In this document: one piece after another, positions 46,730-59,390 of the stretch
How positions within the stretch are numbered: position 1 is the first letter of the stretch
Layout: the number at the start of each line of letters is the position of its first letter
Origin: Arthonia radiata
Lineage: Eukaryota > Ascomycota > Arthoniomycetes > Arthoniales > Arthoniaceae
Reading direction: 5' to 3'
DNA: 64,000 nt
NCBI GenBank assembly: GCA_002989075.1
Contig: PSQN01000005.1
Location: 1,749,241 to 1,813,240 of the forward strand
Position numbers and translations under genes: made by a program
The notes under the pieces: generated by a model
Databases searched by the model: none
What the model was told of the DNA's origin: nothing
What the model saw: only the letters and a program-made list of their open reading frames with translations

Positions 46730-47010
46730 ATCGATACTCGTTACTATATATCGATAAGATTATAGATCGACTATATAATATATAGTAGTTTACTAAGTTT
46801 AACCTATAAGGAGCTTATAACTTAATTTATATAAAAAAAGGTAAAGAATAGAAAATAGCCTATTATACTAAATATAGACTATTTAAGTATTATATTATAC
46901 TCTTTAAGCTAATAAACGTACTAGTATTATTTTAAGAGTTTATTAATAACATACTTAGCGACTATCTAAATATATTTATAACTACTTATTTAAACAATAT
47001 CCTAGTATAT
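46730..47010 (+). other. Reverse-transcriptase region of G3
   Basis: The plus strand here keeps the spacing of a Ty3/gypsy reverse transcriptase (blocks equivalent to the palm motifs ending in the YLDD-box region), though RIP has altered many codons. It fixes the coding orientation of G3 and, by LTR orientation, that of G1 and G2 on the other strand. Confidence 0.65.
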
Positions 47011-49007
47011 AGCTGTATACTAGGAGAATATAAAAAATATATTAAAAAGTTATTAGAAAGATTAGCGCGTATCGATTTATAAATCGATATTAAGAAAACT
47101 TAGTTTTATCAACAATTTATTAAATTTCTTAGATTTATAATTACTAAGCACAGTCTCTAAATAGAGAATTTAAAGATTTAATTTGTTTTAATATAGTCTA
47201 TACTAAAGAATATAAAATAACTACAATAGTTTTTTAATTTTGTTAACTATTATAGACAATAGATATTTAACTTTAGATAAATTATAGTACCGCTGTCTTA
47301 ATAAATAAAACAATTGATAGAATTTTTTTAGATATAAAAAGAATAATTAGTATTTAAAGAACTTAAAGAAGCCTTTAAAATTAAATTCATACTAGCAATA
47401 TTTAACTCTAACTTACTAATTATTATAAAAATAGACGTATTAGACTATATAATTAAGGTATATATAAGTTAAAATAATAAGGAAAGAAAGCTTAGACTAG
47501 TAGCTTTTTACTTAAGAAAAATATTACTAATAGAACAGAATTACAATATTTACGATAAAGAGCTTTTAGCTATTATAGCAGCATTTAAGATATAGCGAGC
47601 TTATTTAAAAGAAGTACAATATATAGTTATAGTATATATAAACTATAAAAATCTAACTTACTTTATAACAATAAAGAAGCTTAACTAAAGATAAGTTAAA
47701 TAGTTAAAAACTATAGCTTTATACAACTTTATTATTATCTACAAAAAGAGTTTTAAGAACAATAGAGCAGATACTTTTAGCTAATAAATAAACTACCTTA
47801 ATAATAAGAAATATATTAAATACGCAATATTTTAAAAATACAATAATAAGATTAGATACAATTAACTAGCTATAACAACTAAATTTATTATAGAACCAAA
47901 CAGCCGAATCCTAGATATTCTAAACGATTTAGAAATATACTAAGAAAACGAAAAACAACATCTAAAACTAACAAAAAACAACAAGAGATATTACAAATTT
48001 TAAGGTAAAATCTACGTTCCGAGAAATCTAATTTAATACATTATTAGTAACTTCTACGATAACCTAATAAAAGAATATAAAGATATTAATAATACTATTA
48101 AAAAGATTATAAGAATCTATTATATTCTAAGAATCTAACATTACGTTAAGAATTATATTAAAGAATACAATATATACGTAAGAACTAAGCATTTAAAGTA
48201 TTTACTATATAGTAAAGTATAATTACTAAAGATATCTAAGAGGCTATAATATATAGTCTTACTAAACTTTATTACTAAATTACTACTTTCTAAGGATTTA
48301 CTTATAAAAGTAGCTTATAATACTATTTTAGTTATATATAATAAATTAATGAAGTACGTATACTTTATATATTATAGAGAAGCTAGCAATTTAGAGCAAT
48401 TAATGTATACATTCCTTTAAATTATCCTAACTGATTATAAATAACTATAAAGAATTATCTTAAACAGAGACTAGAAATTTATCTTATAATTTTAAATATC
48501 TCTAATATAACAATTAAAAATAAAATAAAAAATATTTACTTTATTTTATCTATAGACTAATAGATAGACTAAGAGAACTAATTAAACACTAGAATAGTAC
48601 CTTTGAGCATATATTAACTACTAGTAGAACGACTAGGTACAATTACTACTAGTAGCGTAAGCCGCGTATAATAATACAAAGAAAGATATAATAAAAATAA
48701 CTCTGTTTTATATCTTATACGGCTATTACCCTCTTTAAAGCAGATAACTATAGAATACTACTAAAAATAAAATAGCTATACAAATAGCTATAAGTATAAA
48801 AACTCTATACTAGTAGTTAAAGTCTAACAGCGAGTTTATTAATAAATATACTAGAAAATAGTATAATAAGTTAAAAACTACCCCAAATATAAGTATAAAA
48901 GAAGGAGAAAGAGCTTACTTGCTTATAAGAAATTTAAAAACTATTAAACTAAGTAAGAAACTTAACTATACTAAGATGAAACTGTTTAAAATCTTACAGT
49001 AATTAAG

Positions 49008-49457
49008 TATTACAATCTTACTATATTAGGCTAGTACAAGGCTAAGTACAGCCAGCCTTATTAGAGTATTATATAGTATATTCAATAAGCTTAATATAGT
49101 AACATTAGTATCGTCGCTATATTGCAATAGAATTCTAATTATGCAACAAAGAAACTATTAAAACTGTTAAATATAAAAAAACTTATCTTTATACCTTAAA
49201 CTATATAGTTAAACTAATAGCTAATCTTAAAATAAACTTTAGTTTATTAACTTAATATTTGAATATAAGTTTCTTAACTATATTTAGATAATATACTTTA
49301 TCTTCTATCTATTCTAATTAAGCCTCTCTTATCTTTTATAATCTGTTTCGTCTCTCCTATCTTTTAGTCTCTAGCATACAAGATACCTACTATTAAGGTT
49401 AATAAGTATATAAGATAAGTAAGCCTTAGTTTGGTTCTTTTAGCAACCGGCGTTACA
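49008..49457 (+). mobile_element. Solo gypsy LTR inside G3
   Basis: A 450 bp LTR of the G1-G3 family, flanked by TTAAG on both sides (49003-49007 and 49458-49462). G3 sequence continues without loss across it, so it is a separate insertion and not the end of G3. Confidence 0.85.
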
Positions 49458-49779
49458 TTAAGATTTATAACATTTAAACTTAAACTTCTAAGAATAATAA
49501 GAATACACTCTATATTCTATATAGTACTATTAAAACTAGTCTACTTTTAAAAAGTAGAACGACTTAACCTAGAAATCCTTTTTAATAACTAAGAACCTAA
49601 ATATAAGGTTAAAACGATTCGAGCTTATAGACAATACTAAGGCAAACGACAATATCTTATAAAATAGAAAGGATACTTTAAATATAAAAACTAATAGAGA
49701 CTAAAATAAAACCTAACTAACTATAAAGATACTATTTAACAATATTAAAACTAAAATATTAATTAGTCGTAGTAGAACT

Positions 49780-50430
49780 AATACTCTAATTTACTATCTA
49801 ATGTACTCTACTAGTATCTAGGTTACCTATAAACAAACCAGTTTATTATATTAGTAACCTACTATTTAACTTTAAATATAGATTATTATAAAAATCTATA
49901 CTTAAGCTACTTAGTATATCTACGATATTACTACTAAATATAGTTACCAGCTATTTTTCTTTAAACAATATATTATTCTAATCTATTTTATTCTGTATCT
50001 AAATATATAACCTTTTAAGCTCCTTTTTTAAATTAGTAACCGCTGCTTTAATAGCTTTATACTACCTCTTTACTATCTAAATAACTTTCTTCTTTTCTAT
50101 TAAACGCTTACGCTATCTTTAAAGGACGTTTAATACTTATAAGTACTAAGAACGGATACTTTAAGCTAAATAAGTTAAAACTAGTCTTAGCAAACATTAA
50201 ATAGAAATTAACTATTCTTTAATAATAAGTAAACGTTATATAACTTTTTATTGCAAATATATATAAAGTACGATACCTTTCTAAACTTTAAAACATACTT
50301 TTTACTTAAATAAGAACAACAGAAATATAGAGGTATTTCTTAATTATAAACTTTAGTAAGAATAGTATTAATTCTAAGCGCTTTATTAACGTTAAGAGTC
50401 TTTTTAACTTTAAATATAACGACTTACAGA
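49780..50430 (-). other. Opposite-strand frame remnant inside G3
   Basis: The counterpart in G3 of the stretches at 23805-24620 and 37805-38640, again opposite to pol and next to the 3' LTR. It is broken and strongly mutated. Confidence 0.4.
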
Positions 50431-50513
50431 ACTAAATTTATTACTAAGCAATAATAAGGTTTTAATGTCTTTAAAGCCATTAAAAATAACTAGCCTTAAA
50501 AAGAAGATCTTAT

Positions 50514-50961
50514 ATTACAATTATACTATATTTAGCTAATATAGAGCTAAGCGTAGCTAGTCTTATTAAAGTATTATATAGAATATCTAATAACTCCGAT
50601 ATAATAATATTAACAATGTTGCTATATTACAATAAGATTCCAATAGCGCAATAAAGAAGCTATTATAACTATTAAATATAGAGAAATCTATCTATATACT
50701 TTAAATTATATAGCTAAACTAATAGCTAATCTTAAAATAAACTTTAGTCTATTAACTTAATATTTAAATATAAGTTCCTTATTATATTTAAGTAATGTAC
50801 TTTATCTTCTATTTACTTAGTTAAGCCCCTCTTTACTCTTTATAATCTATCTCGCCTCTTCTACCTTTTAGTCTCTAGTATACAAGATACTTACTACTAA
50901 GGTCGATAAGTATATAAGATAAGTAAGCCTTAGTTCGGTTCTTTCAGCGATCGGCGTTATA
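50514..50961 (+). repeat. G3 3' LTR
   Basis: A 448 bp LTR in the orientation of the split 5' LTR. It is followed by TTAAA (50962-50966), identical to the five bases before 23156. This closes the outer element. Confidence 0.85.
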
Positions 50962-52850
50962 TTAAAGCTAATTTAGCCTTATAATTAACTTTATCTTAGT
51001 AAAGCGTAAATATATCTTTAAAAGCTTTAATTTCAAACTATAATTTATATATTTTATTATTATTATCTACTATTAATCTAACTTTACTACTATTATATCT
51101 TATTATAGTATATATCTTATTTAATATATTTTAACTTAGACTATTTATTATATAAGAAATTAGTATTAGTAGTATTATTTTAGTAATAATATATAAAATT
51201 AAAGTTCTACTTTATATAAATATACTATAAGTATAGCTTTTACTAACTAAATATGTTTAAAATCTTAATTCTTTACTTATATATAATTATCTATCTATCT
51301 ACTATAATAGAGAGTAAGTCTAGTCTTTTCTTTTTTTTAGTATCTCTATAATCTTCTAAAACTACTTTAAAGATAAAGTTAAAACTATTAATATTAAGTA
51401 ATATATATAAATACTAAAATATCTAATTATTTATTAGCTTAAAGATAAAGTTAATACTATTAATATTAAGTAATATATATAAATACTAAAATATCTAATT
51501 GTTTGTAAGCTTAAAGATTAAAAGAGCTTTAATTTTATTAACTATACTCTTTACTCTTATCTTACTGACTATACTAATAAAAGAATCTTAAATATTTAGA
51601 ATCTAGAGTAGTATAAAAAGATATTATACTTTAATAAAACTAATTTTTAATAGATATATAACTTCTATAATAATATATAGCTTAAAAATATATTATTTAT
51701 ATAGTGTTATTAATAAAAAACTAGTAAGAGTATGTATATAACTATTATAGCTTTAAATAAGATAAAAAGAAATACTAGTTAATTCTATTAAAGGGTAAAA
51801 AGTATATATTTAGAAAGATAATTAAAGTTTTCTTAAATTTTAATATAAACAATAAAGTTATAGATAAATAAAATAAAAAAAGCTAGTAAAATATAAGCTA
51901 ATTTAGTTACTCTTATTATTAATTAGTTTCTATCTTTTAGTCTAGTAAAGTAAAAGTTCTTTAAGTATTTTATAAATAATTTTAATACTAAGCTTTTTAA
52001 GAATATTTCTATATTATATAATATAGTTTAAAGTCTTATTTTAAAAGAATTTAACTATTATTAACTTATCTTTATTAAGTAGCTTAAAAAGATAACAAGT
52101 AATATTAGCTTTACTTTTAATCTTTAAATCTCTTTTACTATTTATATAATTTATATAGTTACTAGCTACTTTAATCAATAAGAACTATAAGTATAAAAAT
52201 ATTCTACTATTACTAAAAGGAATTATTAGCTTAAAGAGTATAATAAATATTACTTTATATCTTTTTAATATAATTTAAAACTTTAAAATTATAAATAAAA
52301 TTAATTACTTTACTACTATTAATATTAATAAGAACAATAATATAATTATTCTTTATCTTTAAGATCTTCTCTATATACCTACTAAAAAAAGCTAAAGAGT
52401 AGCGTATCTAGTATGTTAAGTATATTATTAACTTAGTAATAAAGAATATTCTATTCTTTAAGAATAGTAAAGCTTTTAAAAATAAAGAGATAGATATAGT
52501 TAAATAGAAAGTAATAAACCTTTAAGAGTTATATAAGCGCTATTTATCTATAAAGATATATATAATTATCTACTATATTTATAAATGCTCTTAATACTAC
52601 TAGTAATTTAAAGATATTCTTTAGAACTATACTCTTTTTATTCTTTATAATATTACTCTTCTATATAATAATAATAAGATATACTAGAATTGCTTTAATA
52701 ATCTTTTCAAAAATACTATCTATCTTTATTATTTTATTTATAAATTTATACTTATAAAGACTAAAAAGATAGATAAAAAGAAGTATTTTATAATATATAA
52801 TAATATTATTAGTCTAAATAAATAATAATAATTAATTTAATTTAACGTCT
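50962..52850. other. Very AT-rich DNA, nothing recognisable
   Basis: About 1.9 kb of extremely AT-rich sequence with no open frame and no match to the LTR families of the nest, apart from a short tandem duplication at 51369-51512. It is the right-hand side of the target into which G3 inserted, probably an older, fully degraded repeat. Confidence 0.5.
51369..51512. repeat. 72 bp tandem duplication
   Basis: The unit beginning AAAGATAAAGTTAA at 51369 repeats at 51441 with only a few differences, including a long identical core (ATTAATATTAAGTAATATAT). Two copies are seen. The high identity inside heavily mutated DNA suggests a late duplication. Confidence 0.8.
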
Positions 52851-55800
52851 AATACCGATCTCTAGAGGGCTATATAGACGGTCTAATCTAGCTAAAGAAA
52901 AACTCTAAGAGAGAAAAACTCTTAACTTGCTTTACTGCTATATATATAACTTAGTTATACTTATATATACTATTTCCCTATCTTTTATTTACTATCTAAC
53001 TTTCTAATACTATTTCTAGCTAAAATCTCCTTCCTTTCTCTATTCTACCTATCTCTAGTCTTCTGACCTTTAAAAGAGTTGTTAATTTTAAGTAGATTCT
53101 TAGTTAATCTTATATATAGTATAGAATTAATCTAGCGCTTTACTAGCAATAAACTATTAGGCTATATATATAGCTAGTATTAGAACCGTAAGTAGCTATT
53201 AAAGACTCTTTATTTAGTACTTATTTAAAAGTTTTAATCTATTGTAGAGAGGATAGAATAAAAGTATATATTTAATAGTTTAGAGGCCTTATCTATAGTT
53301 ATAACTAAAACTAATATTAGAGACGCTAATATAAGATAGCTAGGTATTTAGCCTAAGTATCTCTAAGCGTAGAAGAAACAGTACCGTAGCTATAGCCTTA
53401 GAGAGCTATATATAGAGCTTTCTATAGTTAAAATACTATAGCATCTTTTAGACTATAGAAGTATACGCTCTATTGCTAGGTTAGTAGGTAGCCTAATATT
53501 GTTTCTATTTTATTACTAAAAAGGCCTTTATAACCGCCTTAGAGCGCGCTATATATTATATATTACTACTAATACGCTTTTATAGGGCAAAGAACTATAC
53601 TCTAAACCTTTTTCAGTATATATTGGGCCTCTAGTAAGGTTACTTTAGTTGCTTTATACTTATCTAGACCTAATTAAGTATCATACTAATTTTAGACTTT
53701 ACTAGAGTTTAGTACGTACTAAGCGCGTATTAAATACTTAAAGCGTATATATATAGATTTACTAATAGAACGCTAGTTTCCTTTTTAAGAACTATAATAG
53801 AGGTTCTCTAGTAGGCTTCTATAGTATAATAAAAACAGTTATTCTATCTTCTAGTAAGAGCTTACTTAGTATATCTTAATAGCTTATATAACTTTATTAA
53901 TGTACTCTATTTTAAAGTTTTATAGATTATACTAAGCTAAATAACTGCTATATAGATTATAGCTATATATCTAGCTAATAGACTCTATATCAACGCTATA
54001 ATCTAACTTAAGTATAAAAGATCCTCTTAAAACTTTTAAGTAATATAGTTAAGCTATACCCTCTATATAAGCTTTAAATTAGCTTATATATCTAAAAAAT
54101 ATATCTCTTTTTCTTAAATCTAGATACTCTAACTATTAACTTAAATAAATAAGATTAAATCGGCCTATAAGTATTTTCTACTTTAAATAAAGTATAGAAG
54201 CTAGTATTTCTTTAGACTAAACTATATACTATAGTAAACTGCCTACTACTTATAAATCAAGTATACCTTACTTAGCTAAGTGTAGACTTTACTAGTAGTT
54301 AGTATTTAAGCTACTAAATTAATATTATTAATAAAGCTAAAGTCTAAGATATTATTATTAACTGTCTAGAACTCTAATAGTATTTTTACCTTATCTACAA
54401 GTATCTCTATAGATTTACTACTAGTCTAATTAATAAGGAATAGAATCTTTATTAAATTAGTATACTTATTCTTACTCTACTTAGATATTCTCTAGAGGCT
54501 TCTTTCTTTATTTACTAAATCTATATACTTCTATAAAAAGTAGCGCTACTATTCTTAACTATTTTAGTAAAGCTTATACTTAAGAAGATTAGACTAGTAT
54601 TTAAACTTATACTTTAGCGTAGAAGTAGAGTTTATAAAGTAAGTCTTCTTAGCTTACTATATATTTTCTAGAAGCTAATCTACTTTAGAAGACTAGTTTA
54701 GCCTTATTCTTTTGCTTAAGCGTACTAACTAACAGAATTTTAGTAGGAAAGCTACTAAGTAAAGATAAAGAGTCTTAAAAGAATATTCTATATTATACTA
54801 TTATAAGTTACTTAGCTTCTTAGTAAGATTTTCTATATTAAGTATATTTAGAGCTAGCTATATATAACTATTCTACTTACTAGAAACTCCTATTAAGTAT
54901 AGCTTAATTAGAATATAGTTTTAAGTAAGAGCCTACTTTAGTTATAAACTATAGAAAGTAATATCTACTTAAATATACTTAATAATAAAGATAAGGTCTA
55001 TAACTAAAAACTACTATTCTCTTCTTTAAATTAGGTCTACTTATAGAGTAAGTAAATAAAGCTTAAAGTTAATATATAGTTTCTATAGAACCTATATACT
55101 TTAGTTGCTAACCGCTATAGAGCCGCTCTATACTAAGTTATAAAGGTTAAAGTTTTCTAGTAAAATATACTCTTTTATAGTACTTTAGAGGGTATTATAG
55201 ATAGTAGCTTATATAGTAAAAGTATTGTTACTACCTTTTAGATTGTATATATTAACTATACTAGTTATCTTTATACTAGTATTATAGATAAGTTAGACTA
55301 TATATAGCTTAAATTAGTAAAAGACTATACTCTTCTCTACTAGTATCTATTTAACTAGAAAAGCTACCTTTATTAGTAAACTAGAGTTAGAATTAAGTCT
55401 ATATATTTTAGATAGTATATTAACTTAGTATAACTATTCTATTTTAGCTTCTAAAGCGTAATAATACAACTACTTTTAAGTAAATTAAAAAAGAGCTATA
55501 TAGCTCTTCTATTCGTATTACTATAATTATACTATATAACCTAGTATTCTATTATTATATACTCTAGTTAATCTCTATACTCTTCTCTCTCTACTATAGT
55601 ACTTATTAGCTACTAAAGAAAAGTAGTCTCTAAACTAAGCCCTTTATAGCTAAAATAAGAAAGATTAGTTAGTCTACTTAGTAAGCTAACTTAAGTTAGT
55701 ATACCGTCTTTCTTTTTTTTACTTAAAAGATAAACCTCTTAGAGTCTATCTATATAACCAGTATATACTAAATATACTATAACTATGCTATAAGATATAT

Positions 55801-57000
55801 CTAGTATATTTAGATTCTTTTATAGTAGAACTAAAAGGCTATATATAACTAGTATTACTAGGCCTAGTAGTTCTTACTATAGTTTATATAAAAGATACGC
55901 TTTATACTATACTTCTAAGTATTATATACTTCTATATACTATCTATAGTATATAGCGTAGTAACACGCTAACTATTAGTATTTCTACTATTAATACTTAA
56001 AGTAATTCCTAATTTAAACTATATAGTTAACTACTCTAATGTTATAGAGCCTTATATTTAAAATAAGGCTCTTTTAAACAGTCTGGTACTATATAGCTTA
56101 AGTTAAAAAATTAACTACTAGCAAGCTATATATTTTTATACTTTTATACATATCTTTCTTATCTTCTTAGAAGCTAGATAACTTTAGTATTAAGTAAAGC
56201 TAGACTACTCTTATTATTTAGAGAGGGCCTACTACTTTTATAGAGCTCTACTTAATAGTCCTTTACAGAGCTATATTTATAGCTTTACTACTATAGTTAA
56301 TCTTTATACTTAGTAGTACCTCTAGAACCTCTATTAAAAAGTTCTAATAAAAGATCTTAAAGCTTAGTATTAAAACTATCTTCTATACTTATAATATAGC
56401 TTATATACTAAAAAGCGTAATCTTTATAGTACCGCTCTAAAGAGTTTAAACCACTATAGCGGTTAAAATTGTTTTCTAGACTTTCTTAAGAAGTTCTTTA
56501 CTCTCTATCTATTTTACTTTCTTAATCTATATCTATATAGTAGGTTAGTCTTATTAAGCTACTCTTATAAACTTAGTACTTAGGATATATACTATAATAG
56601 CGGCCTAAGAACGCTATACTAAGGGTACTATTAGCGCCTTTTTATACTCTTAAGCCTACGCTCTACTATATTTAAGGCTTCTTTTCTATTTATTATACGC
56701 TTTTTATATTTAAGTATATCTTTAAGGTTCTTTATAGCCCTAGTAAGTTATAGCTAGTTAGCGCTCTATAGTATTATAAGAGCGCTTTAGATATAGTTTA
56801 ATATACTATATAGTTTCTAAATACTACTATTTTAGTTCTAAGTACTTTCTTTATACTATAGAGCTTTACTACTCTAGTTATTTGCCTCTATAGGCGTAGT
56901 ATACGTATTGCGTATACTACACGTCTATTGTACTTTTATACCCGTTATAATACTTATTTAATGCGCAATTACGTAACAAGTTCTAATTAATTATATACTT
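52851..57000. other. RIP-degraded DNA of unknown origin
   Basis: About 4.1 kb dominated by CTA/TAT/TAG words, with slightly more GC than the flanks. This pattern suggests a former repeat of a few kilobases mutated on both strands. I could not assign it to a class: no terminal repeats, target duplications or protein motifs were recognised. Confidence 0.4.
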
Positions 57001-58429
57001 CTTATATAAATACTTATACTTATATCTATATTGTTTTTAAAGCTTTTTTAACTAATTTAAATACTATAATAGAGTAGTTTAGCCTAAATAAATAGAGTAA
57101 GCTAGTTCTTTACTATACTACTATAAAGTTACTTAAAAAGATAACTAAGAATATAGAAAGTAATAATAGTAATAGTCTACTACAAAAGTAGCTTTTATAA
57201 ATAAAAAAGCTTCTTAACTACTTTATTAACGTCTAGAATAAAAATATAAAGTAGACTAACTATACTACTATTAAATTAAATAAAAATCAGAATCTTTTAG
57301 CCGCTATATTAATAATAGTAGTAAATCTAGCTTAATAAAGCTTTAAAAGTACTATAAAAAGACTAATATATTCTATTTCTATAGTACTACAATTTTTTTA
57401 TACTCTAAATACTAGTTTAAATATTTTAATAGGTATTAGACTAAGTATCTTACTAATAGTATATTATACATAAAAGAAAAAGTAAGGTAAGACTAAAGCT
57501 AGTAGAAGACTTATAGTAGCCTAGAATTCTTACTATAGTAATAAGAAAAGTATAGTAATAGTAATAGTAATAGTAATAGTAATAGTAATAGTAATAGTAA
57601 TAGTAATAGTAATAGTAATAGTAATAGTAATAGTAATAGTAATACTAATAGTAATAGTAATAGTAATAGTAGTAATAATATACTAGCTTTTATTATCTTT
57701 TAAGATATAAATATTAATAAGCTTAAGTTCTTTTTTTCTAATTAGTTTCTATAATTTAACAAAAATCTTATCAACTAGTAGTAACGTTATAAATATATGT
57801 ATTCTACTCTTATACAATAGACACTTACTTTAATTACTATACTACTAATATTAATACTTTCAAAGTATATATTTAGTAGTAGTAAGTTAATAATTTTAGA
57901 CTATTATAACTATTTAGTAATACTATTAATTTACATAAATAAATACTTATATTCTTAGCTAAGTAATATTTACTATAAGTATCTTTCTATTAAGTAGAAA
58001 TAGAAAAAGAAAAAAGTATATAAAAAGACGCTTAAAAATAATAAAAAGATACTTTAGTATCTTAAGAGTCTTAAATTATATTATTAAGCTAAATTAATAT
58101 TATACTAGACTATAGTAATTAAGTTAATTAAACTTTATATTCTTTATTTATATTTCTATAGTAACTTTCTTACATATTTTATAAAGCTAGATAACTTTAT
58201 TTTACTATCTATTTACCTTACTAATAATGTTCTTACTACCTTAAGTTAGTCTTAATATACTAATATTTATCTAATATAGATATAATATTTAGCTAATATT
58301 TAACGTATAGACTAGCAGATAATCTAAGTTAGGCCTAAATATTAGCTAGGCGGATTAGACGGCCGATATATATTATCTAGATCGATTAGATAAAGGCTTA
58401 AAACTAATTTACCTGACTTATTACTAACT
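57001..58429. other. AT-rich DNA with possible coding relic
   Basis: Extremely AT-rich. The part at 57.0-57.5 kb has Lys/Asn-rich frames that may be a relic of a repeat protein, but no motif is recognisable. It includes the hexanucleotide array at 57553-57680. Confidence 0.35.
57553..57680. repeat. (TAGTAA)n microsatellite
   Basis: About 21 units of a TAGTAA hexamer run almost without interruption; one unit carries a base change near 57643. This is a simple sequence array. Confidence 0.95.
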
Positions 58430-58882
58430 CTAATTAAGACCTCTTGCAGTATCAACAATTTGTGAAATACCGCAGCGACTCGCTTGGTACCATGCACCGT
58501 TTTAAAGCTGGAACTTGATTGTATCACAGAACTGCTGCAATAGCGTTCTCAAGCATCTTACAAAGAGCATTATACAATTAGTTTTCTGCAGCAAGATTGC
58601 TACCCCCTTAGTGTAGATAACTGCGTAAAGACATAGCAGAGCAATAAGCTCTCCTACAGCGTATAAGTATAAGTTCCGTCGCAAGAATATAAATGTAGTT
58701 CCGCTGTAACGTCTTAAATTCAAATACCTATTTCTGCAACAAGTAGAATTTGCTATACAATAGGAAATATATTACAAAAGATATAGAGTTTGCTAGAGCA
58801 GGGGCAGGTAGCGATTGGACGCTATAGTCTTTATCAATACTTTTATAAAACTAAGGTAGAGTAGAGCGTGCTATCTACGTAT
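58430..58882. other. Less-mutated island
   Basis: About 450 bp that keeps CA and TG dinucleotides and balanced GC between RIP-degraded flanks. Two overlapping minus-strand frames cross it (58342-58527, 58502-58723) but neither has a recognisable domain. It ends at the copia LTR at 58883. It may be unique DNA that escaped RIP, or a fragment of a low-copy element. Confidence 0.4.
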
Positions 58883-59390
58883 TGTTTAAAAGGTGCAGAG
58901 AAGAAGAAGAATACTACTATAAAGAGTAGAAAGATAAGACTAGCTTAAGACTGGTACAATACTTAGGCTTAGTATAGGTACAATACTTAGTAGCAAGGAG
59001 AAGCTATTGTTATATTGTCTGTCTTATTAGCTAAAATTCTCTAGAGAGATTCTAGCTTATATATTTAAGTTTAGCGGCTTATACAGAACTTACTAGATAT
59101 CTGTACTTTTTAATAAAAGCTAGATAACCTGTAACTTACTGTATAAGATAGTAATTCTATCTATCTAAAACTATTAGTCTTTAAGTCTATTCTATATTGT
59201 CTTAGACTATAGGCTAGCTGTCTAAGATAGGTCGTATAATGCTTCTTTTTGTCTTAAATTCGGGCTACTAGGCCCGACCCTTTAGGTAAAAGGCTTGTTC
59301 TATTCTAGACCGAGATAGCTAGTAGGACCTATTCGATACTCCGGGCCCCTAAGGGTTCCGGCTAACCAGCTAGTTGGTTAATTTCCAACA
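58883..59390 (-). mobile_element. Copia LTR without partner
   Basis: A 508 bp copy of the C1-family LTR, starting TGTTTAAAAGGTGCAG and ending TTAATTTCCAACA. The five flanking bases (CGTAT and GTAGT) do not match, so no clean target duplication is seen. The copia gag remnant to its right is in the opposite orientation to the one this LTR implies, so it is treated as a solo or rearranged LTR. Confidence 0.75.

Larger units (their letters stand above)
23156..50961 (+). mobile_element. G3: outer Ty3/gypsy LTR retrotransposon fossil (nest host)
   Basis: This is the outermost element of the nest, coding on the plus strand and flanked by TTAAA on both sides. Its own length without the insertions is about 7.2 kb. 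Parts: 5' LTR in two pieces (23156-23355 and 36031-36279), gag (36.3-37.35 and 44.29-45 kb), pol with a reverse-transcriptase region near 46.7-47.0 kb, integrase to ~48.9 kb, a 3' region with an opposite-strand frame, and a 3' LTR (50514-50961). It is interrupted by G2, G1, a solo copia LTR and a solo gypsy LTR. It is broken, with very many breaks of RIP type. As host of the other insertions it is the oldest element of the nest. Confidence 0.85.

Noticed and set aside
22800-58360. Shared word TAGGCGGATTAG near 22.83 kb and 58.35 kb as possible ends of one giant element
   Set aside because: Twelve matching bases are expected by chance in a window this size, and the flanks do not align further.
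58342-58723. Two minus-strand frames as genes in the less-mutated island
   Set aside because: They are short, without domains, and partly in degraded flanks; they are treated only as part of the island.
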